The notes under the pieces: generated by a model
What the model was told of the DNA's origin: nothing
The model's input: only the letters and a program-made list of their open reading frames with translations
The model's database searches: none
Source of the DNA: Kaistia hirudinis
GTDB lineage: Bacteria > Pseudomonadota > Alphaproteobacteria > Rhizobiales > Kaistiaceae
Assembly (NCBI RefSeq): GCF_014196455.1
Contig: NZ_JACIDS010000004.1
Coordinates: 1-64,000 of the forward strand
Length of the DNA: 64,000 nt
Reading direction: 5' to 3'
Part shown: positions 17,074 through 25,481 of the stretch, in pieces
Layout of the letters: every line of letters starts with the position of its first letter
Numbering within the stretch: position 1 is the stretch's first letter
Position numbers and translations under genes: made by a program

Positions 17074-17913
17074 GTGCAGGAACTTCTCGTCCTCCAGTCG
17101 CTATGGACCTTTGAAGGCCTGAGCCACCCGCCCTGTCCGCCGACGCTGGAGGCCCGTCTCGACCTGATCAAGGCTTCAGGCTTCGATGGCGTCGGGACGC
17201 TGTGGCTCGATCGCGAGGAGGCGCGTCTCGTCTCGTCGCTGGCGGGTGAACGCGGGCTGGTGCTCGAAGGGCTCGCGCTGCCGAAGACAGTTGACGCTCT
17301 AAAGCCGGCGCTCGAATGGGGCACGGAATTCGGCCTGCACCACCTCAATGTCCAGCCCGACATGCGCGTGGCGAGCCTCGGCGAAGGCGTCGCGATCCTC
17401 GAAGGCTTCCAGCGGCTTGCGGATCAGGTGGATTTTCCGGTCCATGTCGAGACCCATCGCGGCCGGCTGACCAATGATCTCCTGTTCACGCTCGCGCTGG
17501 CCGAGGCCTGTCCCTGGCTAAGGCTGACCGTCGATCTCTCGCATTATGTCGTCGGCAACGAGATCGTGCTGCCGGTCCCGGCCGAGACCGATGCGCGCAT
17601 CGCACGCCTGCTGGCGCAGGCCGCGGCCTTTCATGGCCGGGTGGCGACCAGCGAGCAGGTGCAGGCCGAGATCGGCTTTCCCCAGCATGCGGCCTGGGTC
17701 GCCCAGTTCTCGGCCTGGTGGCAGCGCGGCTTCGCGATGTGGCGCAGCCGCGCGCCGGAAACAGCCCGGCTGAGCTTCCTGTGCGAACTCGGCGCGAGCC
17801 CCTATGCCGTCACGGGGCCGGACGGCCGCGACCTGTCCGACCGCTGGGCGGATTCCCTGATCTTGCAGCAATTGGCGCGCCGGCTCTGGCGCGCGAGCGG
17901 AGCCCCCACATGA
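17074..17913 (+). CDS. TIM-barrel sugar-phosphate isomerase/epimerase-like protein
   Basis: This 279-residue protein has the xylose-isomerase-like TIM-barrel pattern: ARLDLIKASGFDGVGT near residue 26, HHLNVQPDMR near 88, HVETHRGR near 127 and TVDLSHYVVGNE near 149. The Glu and His/Asp residues at these strand ends are the usual metal ligands. I chose the GTG at 17074 because GAGGGC precedes it and it follows the ferredoxin stop; a longer reading would lie inside the ferredoxin gene. Its end overlaps the amidohydrolase start. Enzymes of this fold isomerise sugars, epimerise them or cleave heterocyclic rings, so the exact reaction is open. Confidence 0.75.
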   Translation: MQELLVLQSLWTFEGLSHPPCPPTLEARLDLIKASGFDGVGTLWLDREEARLVSSLAGERGLVLEGLALPKTVDALKPALEWGTEFGLHHLNVQPDMRVASLGEGVAILEGFQRLADQVDFPVHVETHRGRLTNDLLFTLALAEACPWLRLTVDLSHYVVGNEIVLPVPAETDARIARLLAQAAAFHGRVATSEQVQAEIGFPQHAAWVAQFSAWWQRGFAMWRSRAPETARLSFLCELGASPYAVTGPDGRDLSDRWADSLILQQLARRLWRASGAPT

Positions 17914-19277
17914 CGACGACGCTTCTCCACGCCGACCACATCTTGACGATGGACCCGCAGAACCGCGTCATCCCGGACGGCGCGATCGTCGTCGAAGATG
18001 ACCGCATCGCGGCGATCGGCTCCTATGCCGAGATCCGGGCGGCCTATCCCGATAGTCCCGTGCGCCGGCTCGCCAACCGGCTGGTCATGCCCGGTCTCGT
18101 CAATGCGCATCTCCATTCGGGCCTGCTGCGCGGGACGGCCGAAGGCCTGCCGGTGTGGGACTGGCTTCGCCTCTATATCGACCCGATGCACCGCGTGCTC
18201 GGCGCGGCGGATGCCGAGGCGGCGAGCTTTCTCTGTTATGCCGAGGCCGTGCTCTCCGGCACGACGACCGTCGTCGACATGTGGCGCTACATGGAGGGCA
18301 GTGCGCGGGCCGCGCAGACGATCGGCAACCGGACCGTCATGGTTCCCTATGTCGGCGAGCATCCGGACTATGACTATTTCGACCATCTCGACGACACCGA
18401 GCGGCTGCTCGAAAGCTGGCACGGCAAGGCCGATGGCCGTGTCGAGGTCTGGGTCGGTCTCGAGCATGCCTTCTATGCGACCGAGGACGCGCATCGGCGC
18501 GCGATCGCGCTGGCGCAGAAATTCGGCACCGGCTTCCACACTCATTCCAACGAGGCCGAGGTGGAACTCAAGGAGATGCAGCGCCGCTATGGCTGCCGCT
18601 CCATTCCCGCGCTCGCCAAGCTCGGCCTGCTCGATGCGCCGCGCACGCTGCTCGCCCATTGCGTCTGGCTCGACGACGCCGAGATCGCGCTGATGGCCGA
18701 GCGCGGCATTGCCGTCGCACATAATCCGGCCAGCAACATGAAGCTCGCCAGCGGCGCGGCGCCGGTCGAGAAGCTGCGCCGGGCCGGCGTTGCCGTCGGG
18801 ATCGGCACGGATGGGGAGAAGGAGAACAACAATCTCGACATGTTCGAGGAGATGAAGTTCGCCTCACTGCTGGCCAAGTTCGCGAGCCTCGACGCCGCGG
18901 CACTGCCGGCCTGGGACGTGCTGCGGATGGCGACGATCGAAGGCGCCCGCGCCATCGGCAAGGACGAGGAGATCGGTTCGCTCGAAGTCGGCAAGAAGGC
19001 CGATCTCATCGCCGTCCGGATCGATACGCCGCGCATGACGCCGCTCTTCGGCGGCGAAGATGGCAATCTGCATCACAATCTCGTCCATGCGGTGCGCGGC
19101 GGCGATGTCGACCTGACGATGGTCGACGGCCGCATCCTCGTCGAGGACGGGCATCTGCTGACGGCGGACATGCCCGAGCTGATCGCCCGCGTCCATGCCG
19201 TGACGCCCGGCCTCTTCGCCCGCCGCGCGGCCTGGCTCGCCGAGCATAGCGAGGGCGCGACCAGCCCGATCAGCTGA
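17910..19277 (+). CDS. MTA/SAH deaminase-like amidohydrolase
   Basis: This 455-residue metal-dependent amidohydrolase has ligand His residues in NAHLHS (67, 69), HTHSNE (212) and LLAHCVW (250), and the catalytic Asp in GTDG (301). NPASNMKLASG and NNNLDMFEEM place it with the methylthioadenosine/S-adenosylhomocysteine deaminase and TRZ/ATZ subfamily, which remove amino groups from purines and triazines. The residues after GTDG are EKENNN where this group usually has small residues and Ser, so specificity may differ. It overlaps the TIM-barrel gene as ATGA and ends the P450 operon. Confidence 0.85.
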   Translation: MTTTLLHADHILTMDPQNRVIPDGAIVVEDDRIAAIGSYAEIRAAYPDSPVRRLANRLVMPGLVNAHLHSGLLRGTAEGLPVWDWLRLYIDPMHRVLGAADAEAASFLCYAEAVLSGTTTVVDMWRYMEGSARAAQTIGNRTVMVPYVGEHPDYDYFDHLDDTERLLESWHGKADGRVEVWVGLEHAFYATEDAHRRAIALAQKFGTGFHTHSNEAEVELKEMQRRYGCRSIPALAKLGLLDAPRTLLAHCVWLDDAEIALMAERGIAVAHNPASNMKLASGAAPVEKLRRAGVAVGIGTDGEKENNNLDMFEEMKFASLLAKFASLDAAALPAWDVLRMATIEGARAIGKDEEIGSLEVGKKADLIAVRIDTPRMTPLFGGEDGNLHHNLVHAVRGGDVDLTMVDGRILVEDGHLLTADMPELIARVHAVTPGLFARRAAWLAEHSEGATSPIS

Positions 19278-19297
19278 GTCGCGACGTTCTGCTTCGC

Positions 19298-19906
19298 CTA
19301 TTCCGCCAGCGGGCCCAGCAGCACCCTGCCGAAGATCGGCTGGTAGCGCCTGCGGTCCGCCGCCTTCTCCTTGAAGAAGGTCGCGTAGTACCCGATCTGG
19401 TGGAAATAGGTGATGCGTGCCCGCACGAGGCTCTCGTCGGCGTCATAGCCCATCGTGCGGAACGATCGCGTGAGGAGCGCGAGGCGGAGATCGTCCATCG
19501 CCGCCACCTCGGCGGCGAGTTTGGCCGCGGAACGCGACCAGTCGCGAATGGCGAGGTCGAGCATGGGGCTGAAGGGGTCTTCGGCGACCCAGATCGTCAC
19601 GATCCGGTCGAAGAAGTCCTTGCCTTCATGGCCTTCCTCGGCCGCGAGTTCGAGGAAGGGGCGGCAATTGCGGGTCCGCCATTCCTCCAGCATGGCTTGC
19701 TGGAGGTCATTGAGATCCGCGAAGTGGAAATAGAAGCTGCCGCGCGTGACGCGGAGCTGCTTGGCGAGCAAGTCGATCTTGACGGCGGCTATGCCGCGAC
19801 GCTCCAGAACCTTGAGCGCGGCGGCGATCCAGCTCTCCCGGCTCAGTGTCCGGCGCTTGGGCTCTTCACCCGGCTTTGGCGTCGCATCCGTCGTCGCGTC
19901 TCTCAT
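19298..19906 (-). CDS. TetR-family regulator
   Basis: This 202-residue protein has a TetR helix-turn-helix (AAVKIDLLAKQLRVTRGSFY near residues 42-61) and a helical C-terminal ligand domain. The ATG at 19906 gives a normal family length; in-frame ATGs further upstream would reach into the palindrome. It lies downstream of the nucleoside hydrolase gene on the same strand and may repress the divergent hydrolase/dioxygenase promoters through the palindrome at 21028. Confidence 0.88.
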   Translation of the reverse strand: MRDATTDATPKPGEEPKRRTLSRESWIAAALKVLERRGIAAVKIDLLAKQLRVTRGSFYFHFADLNDLQQAMLEEWRTRNCRPFLELAAEEGHEGKDFFDRIVTIWVAEDPFSPMLDLAIRDWSRSAAKLAAEVAAMDDLRLALLTRSFRTMGYDADESLVRARITYFHQIGYYATFFKEKAADRRRYQPIFGRVLLGPLAE

Positions 19907-19963
19907 GGCTACTGCGTGCCCCGCTGCCGACCCGCCCCGGCCGGCGAGCGGCGCGGGGCGCAT

Positions 19964-19977
19964 TGCATCATGATGCA
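19964..19977. promoter_or_regulatory. Perfect 14-base palindrome upstream of the TetR gene
   Basis: TGCATCATGATGCA is a perfect palindrome 58-71 bases before the TetR start, in the short gap after the nucleoside hydrolase gene. It may be an operator for a separate regulator promoter. It differs in sequence from the palindrome at 21028, so the two need not bind the same protein. Confidence 0.45.
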
Positions 19978-20022
19978 CCATATTGCAGTTGCGAACAGTG
20001 GCTCGCGAAGGATGCGCGCCGG

Positions 20023-20967
20023 CTAGCCGAGCGAGCCGATGCGCTCCAGCATGAGCGCGAAGAACGGGTCGGGATCGATCCGGCGCAGCACGTTGCAGTT
20101 CTTGCGCTTGCCCGTGACATGCCACCAGTCGACGATGGTCATGCCGATCGTCTCCGGCGAGACGATATCGATGGTCACATTGCAGAGCCGCTGTTCGTAG
20201 ATCTCGGGCGCGAGCAGATAGCCGGTGACGCAGGCGTCGTGGATCGGCCGCGCGCTGGTCTTGAACTTGAAGCCGCCATACTGGCGGTAGAAGTCCGCCA
20301 TGTTCGCCGCCTCGATGGCCGCGCGCTTGCCCGTCGCCCGCAGCGTATCCAGCCACTCGACCGTCATCTCGGCCGTATAGGTGCAGTCGATCGGGCACAT
20401 CGTCACCGGCGCGCCGGATTCGAACACGATATGGGCGGCGTGCGGATCGACGAAGATGTTGAATTCGGCGGCCGGCGTCGCATTGCCGCCCTGGAAGAAG
20501 CCGCCGCCCATCAGCACGACTTCGCGAATGCGCGGGATGATCCGCGGCTCCATGGTCATCGCCATGGCGAGGTTGGTCATCGGTCCGAGCGTGCAGACCG
20601 TGATCTCGCCTTCCGGCGCGTCCATCAGCGTGCGTACGAGGTAGTTGACGCCATGCTCGGCCTGCAGCGGCGTCGTCGGCGTTGGCAGGTCGGCGCCGTC
20701 CATGCCCGTCGGGCCGTGGACATATTCCGCCGTCTTCAGCTTCTTGACGATCGGGCCGGGGCAGCCGGCATAGACCGGAACGTCCGGCCGGCCGGCGAGC
20801 TCGATCACCTTCAGCGCATTCTCCGACGTCAGCTTCAGCGGAACATTGCCGCCGACCGTGGTGATGCCGATCACCGCAAGTTCGGCGGGGGAACCCAGCG
20901 CGAACAGGATCGCGAAGGCGTCGTCCTGGCCGGGATCGGTATCGATGATGATCTTGCGTGGTGCCAC
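20023..20967 (-). CDS. Nucleoside hydrolase (IUNH family)
   Basis: This 314-residue enzyme has the calcium-binding motif DTDPGQDDAF at residues 9-18, TLGPMTNLA near 125, a VLMGGG segment and a HDACVTGYL segment with the catalytic-region His/Asp. The family hydrolyses N-glycosidic bonds of ribonucleosides to give base and ribose. The GTG at 20967 was chosen because GAGGGAG precedes it and the conserved motif follows within nine residues. It has no signal peptide. It is divergent from the dioxygenase gene with a perfect palindrome between them. Confidence 0.9.
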   Translation of the reverse strand: MAPRKIIIDTDPGQDDAFAILFALGSPAELAVIGITTVGGNVPLKLTSENALKVIELAGRPDVPVYAGCPGPIVKKLKTAEYVHGPTGMDGADLPTPTTPLQAEHGVNYLVRTLMDAPEGEITVCTLGPMTNLAMAMTMEPRIIPRIREVVLMGGGFFQGGNATPAAEFNIFVDPHAAHIVFESGAPVTMCPIDCTYTAEMTVEWLDTLRATGKRAAIEAANMADFYRQYGGFKFKTSARPIHDACVTGYLLAPEIYEQRLCNVTIDIVSPETIGMTIVDWWHVTGKRKNCNVLRRIDPDPFFALMLERIGSLG

Positions 20968-21027
20968 GTCGTCTCCCTCGCGTCGGTCGTCGGGGCGCCC
21001 GACCCTTGCCAAGCGCGAGGGCCAAGA

Positions 21028-21041
21028 ATACAGTACTGTAT
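21028..21041. promoter_or_regulatory. Perfect 14-base palindrome, probable TetR operator
   Basis: ATACAGTACTGTAT is a perfect palindrome between the starts of the nucleoside hydrolase (20967, minus) and the dioxygenase (21068, plus). Its length, symmetry and place fit an operator for the TetR protein encoded next to the hydrolase gene. Confidence 0.65.
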
Positions 21042-21067
21042 CTTATGTTCAAGGCAGGGTGGCCATC

Positions 21068-22081
21068 ATGAGTGCCGATGCTCGCGGCGATTTCTCGCAG
21101 ATTCCGATCCTCGACGTGTCGGGTCTCTATGCGGGGGATGATGCGGCCGTCCTCAAGGTGGCCGAGACGCTGCGCGGCTATCTGGAGAATATCGGCTTCC
21201 TCTATGTGGCCGGACATGGCGTTTCGCGCGCCGATGTCGAGGCGGTTCGCTCCATGAGCAAGGCCTTCTTCGCCTTGCCGGACGAGGAAAAGCTCAAGCT
21301 CAAGATCGACAAGAACTTCCGCGGCTTTCTGCCCTTCGCCGGGTCGACCATCGTGACCTCCTCGGTCGCCAAGGTCTCGAAGCCGAACCAGAGCGAATCG
21401 ATCTTCTTCATGCATGAGGTCGCCGCCGACGATCCGGACGTGCTGGCCGGCAAGCCCCTGCAGGGCCCCAACCAGTGGCCGGACGAGACGGCGCTGCCCG
21501 GCTTCCGCGCGACGATCGAGCGCTATGTCGAGGAGATGAGCGCGCTGGCGCGCAAGATGGTGCATGCCATCTCGATCTCGATCGGCATGCCGGCCGACAG
21601 CATGGACCGCTATTTCGATAAGCCGACCACCTTCCTGCGCCTGCTACATTATCCGACGCAGCCGGCGGAGGAGGGGCTGTTCGGCTCGGCCCCGCATACC
21701 GATTACGGCTACATCACCTTGCTCGCGCAGGACGATGTCGGCGGCCTCGAGGTCAAGAACAAGGCCGGCGAGTGGATCGCGGCGCCGCCGATCCCCGACA
21801 CCTTCGTCATGAATGTCGGCGACATCCTTGCGCGCTGGTCGAACGATCGTTTCGTGTCTACGCCGCACCGCGTCATCAACCGCTCGGGCCGCGAGCGCTA
21901 TTCGCAGCCCTTCTTCTTCGATCCGTCGATGGACGAGATGATCGAGGCGCTGCCGACCTGTGTGCCGGCCGGAGCCGAGCCGAAATACGCGCCCGTGCTC
22001 TATCGCGACTATCTGATGGAGCGGATCGACAAGAATTATCACTACCGCAAGGGCGCGGCGGCGGCAGCGGCGACCAGCTGA
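21068..22081 (+). CDS. Isopenicillin-N-synthase-like Fe(II)/2-oxoglutarate dioxygenase
   Basis: This 337-residue enzyme has the DIOX_N-type N terminus (IPILDVSGL, ENIGFLYVAGHG) and the iron triad His210-x-Asp212 (APHTDYG) and His267 (STPHRV), with Arg277-x-Ser279 for the co-substrate carboxylate. It hydroxylates or demethylates a small molecule in the cytoplasm. It is the first gene of a run with an FAD oxidoreductase and a polar amino acid-type ABC importer, divergent from a nucleoside hydrolase. This context suggests a nucleoside- or amino-acid-related substrate, not antibiotic synthesis. Confidence 0.88.
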   Translation: MSADARGDFSQIPILDVSGLYAGDDAAVLKVAETLRGYLENIGFLYVAGHGVSRADVEAVRSMSKAFFALPDEEKLKLKIDKNFRGFLPFAGSTIVTSSVAKVSKPNQSESIFFMHEVAADDPDVLAGKPLQGPNQWPDETALPGFRATIERYVEEMSALARKMVHAISISIGMPADSMDRYFDKPTTFLRLLHYPTQPAEEGLFGSAPHTDYGYITLLAQDDVGGLEVKNKAGEWIAAPPIPDTFVMNVGDILARWSNDRFVSTPHRVINRSGRERYSQPFFFDPSMDEMIEALPTCVPAGAEPKYAPVLYRDYLMERIDKNYHYRKGAAAAAATS

Positions 22082-22127
22082 AGCCGGCCGGCCGTGCGGG
22101 CGCGTGATCGTCTGAGAGGCTAGATAT

Positions 22128-23441
22128 TTGGGACCGCCCGTCGATCCCGTCGGTGTCGCCGACATGCTGCCGAAGTCCGCGGACGTCGTCGTCGTGGGCG
22201 GCGGCATCATCGGCTTGAGCGCGGCGCTCTTCCTGGCGCGGGCCGGCCTCAGCGTCGTCGTCTGCGAGAAGGGCCGGTTCGCCGGCGAGCAGTCGAGTCG
22301 CAACTGGGGCTGGGTGCGGCGCATGGGCCGCGATCCCCGCGAATTGCCGCTCGTCGTGGAAGCGATGCGCCTCTGGGACGAGATGGAGGCGCTGACCGGG
22401 CGCGATGTCGGCTTCCGCCGCACGGGCATCCTGTATCTCTGCGAGAGCGAAGCCGACATAGCGCGGCACGAGGACTGGCTCGCGCGGGCCGGCGACTATG
22501 CCCTCGACAGCCGGATCATCGCGGGCGAGACGCTCGCGAACCTTCTTCCCGGCGCGACACGCAGCTTCCGCGCGGCGCTCCATACGGCAAGCGACGGCCG
22601 GGCGGAGCCGCAGAAGGCGGCGCCGGCCATCGCGGCTGCGGCAGCCGCCGCCGGCGCGATCCTCGTGCCCAATTGTGCCGTCGCGGCGGTCGAGACCAGC
22701 GGCGGCCGCATCACGGCGGTCCAGACCGAGCGCGGGCCGATCGCGGCTGCGAACGTCGTCGTCGCCGGCGGCGTCTGGTCTTCCCAGCTCTGCCGCACCC
22801 TGGGCCTCCGCCTGCCGCAGCTCGGCGTCCGCTCCTCGGTCCTCCGCACCGGCCCGGTCAAGGGCGGGCCGGAAGGGGCGGCCTGGGGGCCGCACTTCGC
22901 CTATCGCAAGCGTCTCGACGGCGGCTACACCATTGCCAATGGCAGCGTCAGCCTGCACGACATCGTGCCGGACAGCTTCCGCTATCTCTTCGATTTCCTC
23001 CCCGTGCTTAAGCTCGAATGGCGCGGCATCGCGCTTCGCTTCGGCGCGCCCTTCTTCGAGGCGCTGAAGGCCGCCAAGGGAACGGCGGTCTTCGAGAAGA
23101 CCCGCATTCTCGACCCCGAACCGTGGGGCGCTCAGCTGAAGCGTAGCTACGCCGCCTTGCAGGCGACGTTTCCGGCTTTCCGCGGCGTTCCGATCGTCCA
23201 GGAATGGGCGGGCATGATCGATGCCACGCCCGACGCCATCCCTGTGATCTCGACGGTCGCGAGCCATCCGGGCCTCGTCATCGCGACGGGGTTCTCTGGC
23301 CACGGCTTCGGCATCGGCCCGGGGGCAGGGCGGCTGGTCGCCGATCTCGTGACCGGTGGCCGGCCGGTGGTGGATCCCGCGCCATTCCGCTACGAACGCT
23401 TCATCGATGGGACGCGTCCTCAACCGACGACGGGGGTCTAG
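22128..23441 (+). CDS. FAD-dependent oxidoreductase, DAO (DadA/glycine oxidase-like) family
   Basis: This protein of up to 437 residues has the Rossmann FAD motif VVVVGGGIIGLSAALFLA near residue 20, a SRNWGWVRRMGRDPRE segment as in DadA-like proteins, and the C-terminal IATGFSGHGFGIGPGAG FAD-binding stretch. It oxidises an amine or amino acid. The start may be the TTG at 22128, which follows GAGAGGC at good distance, or the ATG at 22164. Its neighbours suggest that its substrate enters through the adjacent amino acid-type importer. Confidence 0.87.
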   Translation: MGPPVDPVGVADMLPKSADVVVVGGGIIGLSAALFLARAGLSVVVCEKGRFAGEQSSRNWGWVRRMGRDPRELPLVVEAMRLWDEMEALTGRDVGFRRTGILYLCESEADIARHEDWLARAGDYALDSRIIAGETLANLLPGATRSFRAALHTASDGRAEPQKAAPAIAAAAAAAGAILVPNCAVAAVETSGGRITAVQTERGPIAAANVVVAGGVWSSQLCRTLGLRLPQLGVRSSVLRTGPVKGGPEGAAWGPHFAYRKRLDGGYTIANGSVSLHDIVPDSFRYLFDFLPVLKLEWRGIALRFGAPFFEALKAAKGTAVFEKTRILDPEPWGAQLKRSYAALQATFPAFRGVPIVQEWAGMIDATPDAIPVISTVASHPGLVIATGFSGHGFGIGPGAGRLVADLVTGGRPVVDPAPFRYERFIDGTRPQPTTGV

Positions 23442-23604
23442 CCACGATGGTCCGCGCCGCGCTGCCCGATGAATCTATGCCTTCGCAACTCGATCACGTC
23501 CGCAATCGCACCGACAGTATGCGAGCCGGATCGCCGAAACCGCGCCGTTCTGCGGCGGGGTTTGAAGCCGTGAACTTCCAGACATCGTTCCAGAGGAGAA
23601 CAGG

Positions 23605-24465
23605 ATGAACCGACTTCTTCGTCATGCGGCAGGTCTCGGCCTGGCGGCCGGCATCGCGACCTGGGGTCTCGGCGCGTTCGCGGCCGAAGTGGCCAAGTCG
23701 CCCGAGGTCGCCGAGAGCGGCACGCTGGTCATCGCCAACACGCTCGATTATGCGCCGTTCGAATATCTCGACGCCGACGGCAAGCAGACCGGCATCATCG
23801 TGGAACTGGCGCAGGCCGTGGCGGACAAGGTCGGCGCGAAGCTCGACATCCAGCGCACGCCGTTCCCGTCGATGATCCCCGGCCTCGCCGCCGGCCGCTT
23901 CAAGATCGCCTGGGAGACGTTCTCGGCCAATCCCGAGCGGCTGAAGCAGGTCGATTTCGTCATGTTCCTGAAGGCCGGCATCGCGGCCTCGACCTCGCCG
24001 GAAAAGGTCGCGTCGTTCACCGGCGATCATCCGCTCTGCGGCAAGCGCGTCGGCGTCTCCGCCGGCACGGCGTCGGACTTCCTGGTCGACAAGCTCAATG
24101 AGGAATGCAAGGCGGCGAACCTGCCGGCGATCGAGAAGTCGGTCTTCAACGCCTCGACAGACATGGTTCAGGGCGTGCTCTCCGACCGCATCGACGCGCG
24201 CCTCGATGACGCGACCGCGTCGAGCTATTTCGAGGTGACGAGCGGCGGCAAGCTGGTCGTGCTGCCGACGCTCTACGAGGTCGCGCCGCTTGGCCTCGCC
24301 GTCGCCAAGGGCGACAAGCCCACGCAGGACATGATGGTCGCCGCGCTCGCCGAACTGTTCAAGGACGGCACCTACCAGAAGATCCTCGACAAGTATGGCA
24401 TGGGGAAATACGCCATCAAGGAACCCTATCTCGTCGACAGCATGGACAAGCTTCGTCAGGATTGA
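23605..24465 (+). CDS. Polar amino acid-type ABC substrate-binding protein
   Basis: This 286-residue periplasmic protein has a signal peptide ending near AFAA (residue 26). The SBP_bac_3 pattern follows: GTLVIANTLDYAPFEYLD, then GIIVELAQAVADKVGAKLD. A good AGAGGAG ribosome site precedes the ATG. It heads the importer genes that follow. The 163-base gap before it probably holds a promoter or a processing site, as binding-protein genes are often expressed more than the rest. Confidence 0.9.
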   Translation: MNRLLRHAAGLGLAAGIATWGLGAFAAEVAKSPEVAESGTLVIANTLDYAPFEYLDADGKQTGIIVELAQAVADKVGAKLDIQRTPFPSMIPGLAAGRFKIAWETFSANPERLKQVDFVMFLKAGIAASTSPEKVASFTGDHPLCGKRVGVSAGTASDFLVDKLNEECKAANLPAIEKSVFNASTDMVQGVLSDRIDARLDDATASSYFEVTSGGKLVVLPTLYEVAPLGLAVAKGDKPTQDMMVAALAELFKDGTYQKILDKYGMGKYAIKEPYLVDSMDKLRQD

Positions 24466-24536
24466 TCGCGCAGATGCCGGGGTCGCGAGGCCCCGGCGTC
24501 CGCTGCCCCGAGCACCCGACCTGCGGAGACGTGCCG

Positions 24537-25481
24537 ATGAGCGTGGTCGAGCCGACTGAGGCCGGAGGGCGCATGCCCGACGGAGCCGTCGAACAACTGG
24601 TCGTGGTGCCGCGGCGGCACTACGGCATCTGGATCGGCACCGCCCTGGCGCTACTCGTCGCCGTCGCCATTATCCGTGCGCTCGCGACCAATCCCGCCTT
24701 CGATTGGAATGTCGCCTTCGGCTATCTCTTCCACCCGTCGATCATGCGCGGCCTCGGCAATACCTTGTTGCTCACCGTCGTCATCATGGCCTGCGCCATC
24801 GTGATCGGCACGGTGATCGCGATCATGCGCGTCTCGCCGAGCACCGTTCTGCAGAGCTTCGCCAGCGCTTATGTCTGGTTCTTCCGCGGCGTGCCGGCGC
24901 TGATCCAGCTGATCTTCTGGTTCAATCTCTCGCTGCTCTTCCGCACCGTCTCGCTGTCGCTGCCGGTCGTCGGCATGATCTTCTCGGTCAAGACCAATGA
25001 CGTCATGACCCCCTTCGTCGCGGCGGTCGTGGCGCTTTCGCTGTGCGAAGCCGGCTATCTCGCGGAGATCATCCGTGCCGGCATCAAATCGGTGCCGCAT
25101 GGGCAGTCGGAGGCGGCCGGCGCGCTCGGCATGTCGTATCGCCATGTCCTGTGGCGGATCATCCTGCCGCAGGCGATGCGCTTCATCGTTCCGCCCACGG
25201 GCAATGAGGCGATCAGCCTGCTCAAGATGACGTCGCTCGTCACCTTCATCGCCGTCGACGATCTCTTCTATACGGCGCAGAGCATCTATGCCCGCACCTT
25301 CGAGACGATCCCGCTGCTGATCGTCGTTGCCTTCTGGTATCTCTTCGTCGTGACCGTGATGTCGTTCGGCCAGCATTTCATCGAGCGCTATTATGGGCGC
25401 AGCGACCGGCGCGAGGACAATCTCATCGATCGCCTGTTGCGCAACACGGGGCTCCTGCGCCATCCCGGAGCCGGGGCATGA
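24537..25481 (+). CDS. Polar amino acid-type ABC permease
   Basis: This 314-residue protein has a cytoplasmic N-terminal tail of about 50 residues and then roughly five transmembrane helices. It carries the coupling loop [20 protein letters not shown] typical of HisM/GlnP permeases and [14 protein letters not shown] before it. The ATG at 24537 follows CGGAGAC and was chosen over longer readings. Only one permease gene is present, so the channel is probably a homodimer. Confidence 0.9.
   Translation: MSVVEPTEAGGRMPDGAVEQLVVVPRRHYGIWIGTALALLVAVAIIRALATNPAFDWNVAFGYLFHPSIMRGLGNTLLLTVVIMACAIVIGTVIAIMRVSPSTVLQSFASAYVWFFRGVPALIQLIFWFNLSLLFRTVSLSLPVVGMIFSVKTNDVMTPFVAAVVALSLCEAGYLAEIIRAGIKSVPHGQSEAAGALGMSYRHVLWRIILPQAMRFIVPPTGNEAISLLKMTSLVTFIAVDDLFYTAQSIYARTFETIPLLIVVAFWYLFVVTVMSFGQHFIERYYGRSDRREDNLIDRLLRNTGLLRHPGAGA

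Noticed and set aside
19298-21565. A continuous 755-codon minus frame spanning TetR and past the nucleoside hydrolase
   Set aside because: Only its last 202 codons are real (TetR). The rest is an out-of-frame reading of the hydrolase and the antisense of the dioxygenase.
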